A stretch of 64,000 bases of DNA from assembly GCA_034509735.1 (NCBI GenBank), contig JACGWO010000005.1, positions 28,488,479-28,552,478 on the forward strand. The letters are read 5' to 3'. This stretch comes from Sesamum alatum (Eukaryota; Streptophyta; Magnoliopsida; Lamiales; Pedaliaceae). The notes under the pieces were generated by a model. The model worked only from the letters and a program-made list of their open reading frames with translations. It was not told the origin of the DNA and made no database searches. Below, piece after piece: positions 57,162 through 64,000 of this stretch; positions within the stretch are counted from its first letter, which is position 1, and every line of letters starts with the position of its first letter. The position numbers and the translations under genes were made by a program.

Positions 57162-58040
57162 TGTAGACAAATTAAATGTGTGCCCAATAAAATTGCGCCA
57201 CGTGAAAAATAATAAATTAAATATCAATTTCTATTTATATTTTGGGAATTTTCATTAAATTTAATTCCTAAAATAAATAGCCAATTAATTGATATTAAAA
57301 ATCTATTTTTCGGCCAATCAAATGACGCGAAGTGTCAAATTTCATATTCTTGGCAAGTGTATCAAATCTTCCAAATCAAGCAACTGCAAGTCAATATGGA
57401 AATAAAATCGCATCTTGCAAATATAGAAGCAAATGACGAAGGGCCAATCAAACCGCGCCACTTCATCAAGTAAATATGAAAAAGTCTTCTACCCTACAAC
57501 TATAAATAGGGGTGCTCTACACAATTGAAGATACACAACGACAATTTGAAAGCACAAGCAAGAGAGCATTCAAGAAGCTTTAAAATCCTCTCAAGCACAA
57601 TCAAGGAGAATCTACGGTGTTCAAGCAAAATTCAAGGCGTTCGTCGCAGAAATCATCCAAATCCGACGTTTAATTCGAGAGCAAGTCAAAGGACCCGCGG
57701 ATTAACGTTATCAAAGCACAAATCCACCTTGACGGAAGATCAAAGCTTCAATTCCACCAAGAAACACAAAGAGTTCAAGTCAATTCTTCCAAAATTATAG
57801 CGTTTAATTCGGGAATAACTCAAAAGACCCCCCAATTAACGTTATTGAAGATCCAAGTGAACATCAAAGGAGATCAAAACGTCAATTTCCCCCTTCGAAG
57901 TTGCCGAAATTGAAGATTGCGAAGAATCAGAGGCTTAAATTAGAGATTTCGCACTCACAAGATATTTGATTTAAATTCAAAAATCATTTGTAATATTTTT
58001 CTTGTTTCAATAAATTCAAAAACACGAAACTTGCATTACA
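57162..58040 (+). repeat. 5' LTR of a Ty3/gypsy Tat-type element
   Basis: 879 bp, TGTAGACAAATTAAATG...CTTGCATTACA. TATA box TATAAATA at 57501-57508, and AATAAA poly(A) signal near 58008-58013. Homologous to the solo LTR 2838-3858. The five flanking bases before it are AGGGA. The 3' LTR lies beyond the window. Right after it, at about 58045-58065, TCTGGCATGTCCAGTGGGAC is the kind of primer-site region seen after 5' LTRs of plant Tat elements. I cannot assign the tRNA. Confidence 0.85.
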
Positions 58041-58108
58041 AATTTCTGGCATGTCCAGTGGGACCATCTCTACCTCTTATCTCTTCGCTAAAGTTTTGAA
58101 GTTTCACA

Positions 58109-60574
58109 ATGGCTGCCAACAAGATTCCGGCGCTCAAAGTTGCTGCTTCAAGTTCAAATGACAGTATTGGAGTCATCACCAGAAGTATGTCGAAGAAGTT
58201 ACAAACAAACCCTGAGATGACTTTCCATGAAGTTGAGAAAAACCTACTTCCCCTCAACAAGACTAATGAAGATGACGGAGATCTGAAGGATGACTCATCT
58301 TCGTCTACTCCTCCCTCGACATCAAGCATTGCTCTCGTTATGGTGACAAATACGACAACCTTGGAGGAACAAATTGCAAGCTTGACGAGGGCCATAGAAG
58401 GTCTAGCAAAACATGTTCAACAGCAAGACTCTCAAATCAGCAAATTGATGAACAAGATAGATAATACTGATGCTAGTCATGTGGCCGGGAAACAAGTTGA
58501 GGGCCACGACGAAGCTGAAACATCCCAAAAGCAACAACCAAATGAAAGGGAGAAGTCATCAACACAAGAGCTGCAAGTCTCCTCAGAGGGGTTGATTCCC
58601 GTGGACCAACTGAAAGAGTTCATCATGGGGACTATCAAAGACAAACTCGATAGAGGCTCTAAGTCGTCTATGACTTACACGAAGCCATACACGCAAAGAA
58701 TTGATAATTTGAAGATGCCAGTTGGCTATCAACCTCCCAAATTTCAACAGTTCGATGGCAAGGCCAATCCGAAGCAACATGTGGCTCACTTCATCGAAAC
58801 ATGCAACAATGCGGGGGCTTACGGAGATCATCTCGTGAAGCAATTCGTCCGATCTTTGAAAGGGAATGCATTTGACTAGTACACTGACTTGGAAGCAAAC
58901 TCAATCGATAGTTGGGGACAATTGGAGCAAGAGTTTCTCAACTGCTTCTACAGCACTCGTCGGACAGTCAGCATGATCGAGCTCACAAACTCGCATCAAT
59001 GGAAGGAAGAGCCGGTCATTGACTATATCAACCGCTGGAGAAACTTGAGTCTCAATTGCAAGGATAGACTATCCGAGACTTCAGCAATTGAAATGTGCAT
59101 CCAAGGAATGCATTGGGGTCTCCGATACATACTGCAAGGGATCCAACATAGAACATTCGAAGAACTAGCTACTCGAGCCCATGACATGGAACTAAGCATG
59201 GCTACAAGTGGAGCCGAGGGGCCACCTATCCAAGAGTCCCGCAAGTTTAAAGAAAAGCAAGAAACTAGGGGAGGGGGCAAGCCTTCTTCCAAACCTCCAG
59301 CCAAAGAATCCATGGCAGTGAACACAATCCCTTTCAAGTTGCGAGGAAAGTCAAGTGATATGAGTGGTGAGAAGAAAGAAGTCCCTCAAGAAAGAAGACA
59401 AAGAAAATTGACTCTACGAGAGATGCAGACAAAGCAGTATCCTTTCCTTGACTTGGACGTCTCCGGAATCTTTGATGACCTGCTCAATGCGAATCTCATT
59501 GAACTTCCCGAAATGAAACAACCTGAAGAGGGGGGAAGAACTGATAACCCGAAGTACTGCAAGTACCATCGACTAGTGGGGCATCCAATCCATGACTGTT
59601 TTATATTCAAAGACAAGGTCATGCAACTAGCCCGCCAAAGAAAGATCTCGCTCGAAGAGGATAATGCGGCCTCAAACCTTATCACTATCACATTTGGATC
59701 ATTTGACGTTGTGACGCAGAATATGGTTAAACTCAAAGAAAAAGCTTCATGCAACACGACGCATGCGGAAGAAACTCCTTTTGGGGAAGATTGTCTCTCC
59801 AACACAAAGATCTCTGATGATGAATGCATGTCAGCAATGACCTTCACTGATGAGGATCTACTACTTGGCTCTAAACCGCATAATAGACCGTTGTTCGTAA
59901 CTTGTTATGCACGTGAGCAAAAAGTCAACCGCATACTAATTGATGGAGGTTCTGCTGTCAATATTCTGCCGTTACGCACAATGAAGGAATTAAGGGTTTC
60001 CATGGATGAACTAACAAGTAGTCGTTTGATGATCCAAGGCTTCAACCAAGGAGGACAAAGGGCTCTCGGCATCATACGAATGAACTTGTTGATGGAGGAT
60101 ATGTCGTCAACCGCCTTGTTCCATGTCATAGATGCCAAAACGTCATACAACATGCTCCTCGGCCGACCTTGGCTACATGAAAATGGCGTCGTTCCTTCTA
60201 CTTGGCACCAATGCTTCAAGTACTCACGAGATGGTGTTGTAAAGAAAGTGCTCGCTGACGATAAACCATTCACCGAAGCCGAGTCTCGTTTCGCCGATGC
60301 CAAATACTATCTTGGGAGTAAATTAGCTAAGCAAGACTCATCCACTTTAAAGTCCGAGATACAAAACAACCAAGGTGAAGAAAGTAAAAGTAAAGCAACC
60401 TCTTCAGCGGACGACAACAAAAGTAGTCCGAAAGAAAAATCCTCTCACATAGGGTTAGACTCACTAAAAGAGTCGGTACTTCCACTAATAAGTCTCGATG
60501 GAAGGAAGCCCCAACTACTCAAAGGGTTCGTACGGCCAACCCAAGGCCCTGAAATGGAACACGGAGGACATTAA
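58109..60574 (+). pseudogene. Gag-protease frame of the Tat-type element, one internal stop
   Basis: One frame of 821 codons with a TAG at 58877-58879. The two halves (58109-58879 and 58889-60574) are in register. The part before the stop starts MAANKIPALKV with a coiled coil at residues ~84-119. Gag core runs from 'PPKFQQFDGKANPKQHVAHF' across the stop to '[20 protein letters not shown]', then IELTN. '[15 protein letters not shown]' (C-x2-H...GH...DC) near 59557-59600 is the Tat zinc-finger-like motif. The aspartic protease '[15 protein letters not shown]' (D-G-G instead of the usual D-[ST]-G, normal in this lineage) near 59930-59975 is followed by '[10 protein letters not shown]'. The stop replaces a Trp expected here in relatives. 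Confidence 0.85.
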
Positions 60575-61406
60575 GAGCTAAAAACCGCAGACGGCTTCGA
60601 CCCCAAAGCATACAAAACTTCTTGTCAAAGCCGGATATAATCCACAAGAAGGTGCAACTTTAGGGAAACTTCCACCAGAAGCCAGCGGTTAACAAGTACA
60701 CGGACTTAACGCAACCCAAAGAATGTTAAGAGAAAAGGGACATACTGTTCAAAGCTCTCGGCTAGGCCTGGGATTCACTCCACATATTCCCGTTCGCATA
60801 GCTATTAAAAGAGCTAGCACCAACTACATCGTTGAAGAGGAATGCTCGTCAACAAGTGATGGCCTTGGCAATAAAGAAAGGAGGATGAAACGCATATCTG
60901 CCTTCGACAGACTTGGACCCCCTAGAAAATTTAGATGTAGGAGGGCACAAAATCAAGGGTCGAGCATCTCTACAAAGTCCAAATACCATAAGAAAGCTCG
61001 TGGGCCGCAAGCACTTCGGAGCTTGATTCCATCACGCATGAAGTGATGCACCAATCTGATTATATCATGCGACAAAGTTTTAAAAGTCAAGTTGCAAACT
61101 ATTGTCTTCACGAGAACCCAAGACAATGAAGATGATGATAAGGAAAGTGTAGCTTCATCTTACTATATTAGTAGTAATGAAGAGAAAATTGATCACGTTG
61201 AGGATGAGGTTGCGACAACACATAATATAACTCTGAGTGAAGAAGATTCGGTTGAGGAAGAGGACATAGAAGCTGCTCCTCCCGAGCTCGAAGAAGGTGT
61301 TAAAGCCACCGTTGATGAATTGAAAGAGATCCACTTGGGAGATACTGAAAATCCTCGACCAATTTACATCAGTGCTTTGTTGACCGCCGACGAGGAGGAA
61401 ACATAA
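60575..61406 (+). pseudogene. Protease-RT linker of the Tat-type element
   Basis: Pieces of the polyprotein: '[20 protein letters not shown]' with [19 protein letters not shown] (60725-60840), '[11 protein letters not shown]' (60893-60926), then a Glu/Asp-rich part ending 'DTENPRPIYISALLTADEEE' (61340-61402) and a stop. These are typical of plant Tat elements between protease and RT. Several frame breaks lie near 60600-60720 and 61046. Confidence 0.65.
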
Positions 61407-62330
61407 ATTGAGTTACTACACGAATTCAAAGATGTGTTTGCATGGTCATACAAAGAAATGCCCGGCCTAGACCCAAAGGTAGCAGTTCATCACTTGTCAA
61501 TCAAGAAAGGAGCTCGCCCTGTTAAGGAAGCTCAACGTCGATTCTAACCCGAGTTGGTCCCTTCAATCAAAGTCGAAGTCAATAAACTCATCTAGGTTGG
61601 ATTCATTCGGGAAGTCAAATATCCGACATGGATATCAAGCATTGTCCCGTGAGGAAGAAAAACGGACAAATTTGAGTCTGTGTCAATTTTAGAGATTTAA
61701 AGTCATACTTGACCGAAGAATGATTTTCCCTTACCTATCGCAGAACTCATGATTGATGCCACAACCGGCCATGAAGCTTTGTCTTTCATGGATGGGTCAT
61801 CCGGGTACAACTAAATACGTATGGTGCCGAGGGATGAAGAACTAACGGCATTTCGTACGCCGAAAGGGATATACTGCTACAAAGTAATGCTGTTTGGCTT
61901 GAAGAACGCTGGCGCGACGTATAAAAGGGCCATGCAGAGGATATTTGATGATATGCTTCACAAAAACATCGAGTGCTACGTCGACGACCTTGTCGTAAAG
62001 TCCAAAAGTAGACAAGATCATCTCCAAGACTTGAGGAAGATATTTGAACGATTACAGAGATATCAACTCAAAATGAATCCATTGAAATGTGCATTCGGCG
62101 TCACCTCGAGAAAGTTCCTCGGGTTTATCGTACACCATCATGGGATAGAGATCGAGCAAGCCAAGATCGACGCAATATTAAAAATGCCCGAACCTCGAAA
62201 CATACATGACCTTAAAAGCCTACAAGGAAGGTTAACGTATCTTCGAAGGTTCATTTCAAATTTGGCTGGACGATGTCAACCCTTCAGCCGCATCATGAAA
62301 AAGGGTGTTCCATTTGAATGAGATGAAGCT
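61407..62330 (+). pseudogene. Reverse transcriptase of the Tat-type element
   Basis: Starts 'LLHEFKDVFAWSYKEMPGLD' and continues 'HHLSIKKGARPVKEAQRRF', 'KVEVNKLI', 'FPLPIAELMIDATTGHEALS' and 'FMDGSSGYN' (the usual F-x-D-x-x-S-G-Y-N-Q motif). Then come 'TPKGIYCYKVMLFGLKNAGA' and the catalytic YVDD in 'IECYVDDLVVKSK' near 61966-62004. 'LKCAFGV', 'FLGFIVHHHGIEI' and 'KSLQGRLTYLRRFIS' follow. Stops at 61547-61549, 61594-61596 and others upstream, and TGA at 62319-62321, prevent translation. The 166-codon frame 61821-62321 is the largest open part. Confidence 0.85.
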
Positions 62331-62804
62331 TGTCGTAACGCTTTCAAAAGCATAAAGTCATACTTGATGAAACCTCCTGTATTGGTGGCACCAGTACCCG
62401 GGCGCCCACTAATCCTCTATATAGCGGGTCAAGAATGCTCAGTCGGGACTCTACTTGCACAAGAGAACGACAATGGAAAAGAGAGTGCTTTGTACTACTT
62501 GAGCAGAATGATGACGCCTAACAAGTTGAAATACTCACCAATTGAAAAGATATGTTTGGCGCTCATCTTTGCAATCCAAAAATTGAAGCACTATTTCCAA
62601 GCACATACCGTACGACTTGTGTCGAAGGCAAATCCACTAAAGTACGTCATGTCGAAACCGGTTCTATCTGATAGGCTTGCGAGGTGGTATCTTAAGTTGC
62701 AACAATTCGAGATTATATATGTCCCTCAAAAGGCCGTGAAGGGGCAAGTATTAGCGGACTTCTTAGCTTATCACCCCCCTCCTTGCAGAGTGGGAGTTTT
62801 CTAA
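62331..62804 (+). pseudogene. First RNase H domain of the Tat-type element
   Basis: 'FKSIKSYLMKPPVLVAPVPG', then PLILYIAGQECSVGTLLAQE, 'ALYYLSRMMTPNKLKYSPIE', 'ALIFAIQKLKHYFQAHTV', 'SDRLARWYLKLQQFEIIYVP' and 'GQVLADFLAYHP'. This is the gypsy RNase H that follows RT. In place of the usual catalytic Asp in 'LYLAVSDxAVG' the sequence reads LYIAGQECSVG, the form common in the Tat lineage where this domain is degenerate and another RNase H follows. Confidence 0.8.
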
Positions 62805-62839
62805 CGATCTCCCTGATGAAGATGTCTTTGTCATTGAAG

Positions 62840-63371
62840 TCACCCCTCCTTGGAAGATGTACTTTGATGGAGCTTCACACAAGGAAGGAGCCGGTGCCGG
62901 AGTCATATTCGTCACATCCGATGGAGAAATATTGCTATATTCCTTCACTCTAACTTAGAATTGCTCCAACAATGTCACCAAATATCAAGCTCTTATCCTT
63001 GGTCTCGAGATGGCGGTTGACATAAAGCAGTTGCACCTTAAAGTATATGGAGACTCTAAATTGGTGATCATTAGCTTCTCGGATTGTACGAAGTCAAGAA
63101 ACCCGAGCTATTTCCATATTTCGATTATGCCAAAAGACTCATGGGATGGCTTGGAGATGTAGACATCGAGCATGTGCCAAGAAAAGATAACAAACAAGCT
63201 GATGCACTTGCCTCTAGCCTCACCACACTCGAAGATAATACTCGCATTCCAATATGCAAGAATTGGGTGGTGCCCCCAATTTTCGATGATGTTGATGACG
63301 AAGAAGAAGAAGAGAATCATGCTGTTGAGGTATTTGAAATAGAGAAAGAAGATTGGCGCCAGTCGCTATAG
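62840..63371 (+). pseudogene. Second (archaeal-type) RNase H domain of the Tat-type element
   Basis: 'PPWKMYFDGASHKEGAGAGV', then IFVTSDGEILLYSF and 'NNVTKYQALILGLEMAVDIK', with 'LKVYGDSKLVI' and, after a frame slip, 'IEHVPRKDNKQADALA' and SLTTLEDN. Catalytic residues visible: D in Y-F-D-G-A, E-type position occupied by the Y-Q-A-L segment (usually Y-E-A-L), D in Y-G-D-S, and D in N-x-x-A-D-A-L. The Glu to Gln change at Y-E-A-L may be inactivating. The stop TAG at 62956-62958 lies inside. Dual RNase H marks the Tat lineage. Confidence 0.75.
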
Positions 63372-64000
63372 ATTACCTGAAGTACGAGAAGTTGCCTGAT
63401 GACCCGCGTCGAAAATTTGATGTTCGGAGGCGTGCGGCCCGCTTTATTCACTACAAGGACACACTTTATAGGCGTTCATTTGATGGGATCTTCTTACGCT
63501 GCCTAAGTGAAGATTAAGCAGTTCAAGCTATGGAGGAAGCTCATTCTGGTGTTTGTGGCGCTCATCAGTCAGGCCCAAAATTGCACTTTCATGTAAAGAG
63601 GATGGGTTACTACTGGCCTAAAATGGTCAAGGATTGTATAAATTACGCACAATGATGCCAAGCGTGTCAGTTCCATGCTAACTTCATTCACCAACCGCCG
63701 GAACCATTACATCCGACAGTTGCGTCATGGCCATTCGATGCATGGAGCTTAGATGTGGTTGGGCCTCTAACAAAGTCTTCTGCTGGAAATTTATATGTCT
63801 TGGCTGCAATTGACTACTTTTCCAAGTGGGCTGAAGCCGTACCCCTCAAGGAAGTAAAGAAGGAAAATGTCGTCGACTGTATCTGCATCAACATCATCTA
63901 TCACTATGGAGTTCCCCGCTACATCATCACCGATAATAGGAAGCCTTTCTGCAATACCCTGATAGATAAGCTCACCCAGAAGTTCAACTTCAAGCAGAGA
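63372..64000 (+). pseudogene. Integrase of the Tat-type element (partial)
   Basis: 'EEAHSGVCGAHQSGPKLHFH', then VKRMGYYWPKM, and after a stop 'CQACQFHANFIHQPPEPLHP' form the H-H-C-C zinc-binding part. The core begins 'WPFDAWSLDVVGPLTKSSAG', with the first catalytic D in L-D-V-V-G-P. The second is in 'YGVPRYIITDNRKPF', where the usual G after T-D-N is R. The third acidic residue lies beyond the window end. Stops at 63516-63518 and around 63654 make it inactive. Confidence 0.85.

Larger units (their letters stand above)
58041..64000 (+). mobile_element. Ty3/gypsy Tat-type retrotransposon, internal region (continues off window)
   Basis: Order on the plus strand is Gag, protease, reverse transcriptase, RNase H, a second RNase H and integrase, the gypsy order. 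The extra RNase H before integrase is characteristic of the Tat lineage. Multiple stops (for example 58877-58879, 61547-61549, 62319-62321, 62956-62958) make it inactive. The window ends inside integrase. Confidence 0.9.

Noticed and set aside
1..64000. CRISPR arrays, operons, phage or other prokaryotic defence systems
   Set aside because: Spliced plant genes, plant transposons and the absence of compact gene clusters show this is plant nuclear DNA; no short regular repeat-spacer array exists.

Overview
The window is nuclear DNA from a flowering plant, most likely a eudicot. The evidence is a spliced TFIIH-subunit gene with GT-AG introns, a plant-type B3-domain gene, and several plant-only transposon families (CACTA/En-Spm, MULE with a plant mobile domain, Tat-type Ty3/gypsy, Ty1/copia, hAT). 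I cannot name the species. Outside two ordinary genes, the 64 kb is AT-rich repeat DNA of nested and decayed transposons. I found no new biological system. The most useful results are insertion histories read from target-site duplications (TSDs) and small structural events next to the two genes.

Layout. 1-7.8 kb: AT-rich DNA, a decayed Myb/SANT-like remnant, a solo LTR with an exact TSD (2838-3858), tandem repeats and microsatellites, then a plant-mobile-domain remnant (minus strand) divergent from a MULE transposase remnant (plus strand). 7.84-12.9 kb: a complete but coding-dead copia element with two LTRs, primer-binding site, polypurine tract and a 5-bp TSD, inserted inside the MULE transposase. 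14.2-17.0 kb: a hAT-like element ending directly upstream of the next gene. 17.0-22.8 kb: the 11-coding-exon gene for TFIIH subunit TFB4/p34 (295 aa), apparently intact. 22.9-32 kb: MITEs, a tRNA-derived SINE, tandem repeats and unassigned repeat DNA.

32-42.7 kb: a decayed CACTA element (Tnp2-like transposase, then a second transposase gene of the Ptta/En-Spm type) interrupted by a long solo-LTR-like repeat. Its right end abuts a second, reverse-oriented Ptta-type remnant. 43.25-45.1 kb: a 1.27-kb foldback MULE with an exact 9-bp TSD, next to a 5'-truncated B3-gene copy. 45.1-51.1 kb: a 5'-truncated copia element (minus) split near its polypurine tract by another copy of the long LTR-like repeat. 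51.1-54.1 kb: a TIR element with GC-rich hAT-like arms, and another copia LTR. 54.5-55.3 kb: the intact single-exon B3-domain gene (264 aa, minus). 57.16 kb to the window end: the 5' LTR and most of the internal region of a Ty3/gypsy Tat-type element with two RNase H domains and many stops.

How it fits together. The two likely functional host genes are TFB4 (transcription initiation and nucleotide-excision repair) and the B3 protein (probable DNA-binding regulator). They are unrelated in function and share only the surrounding transposon sea. The hAT element bears on TFB4 because it lies exactly where its promoter should be. The B3 locus bears on genome rearrangement because its second, truncated copy differs by a small inversion just downstream of the stop codon.
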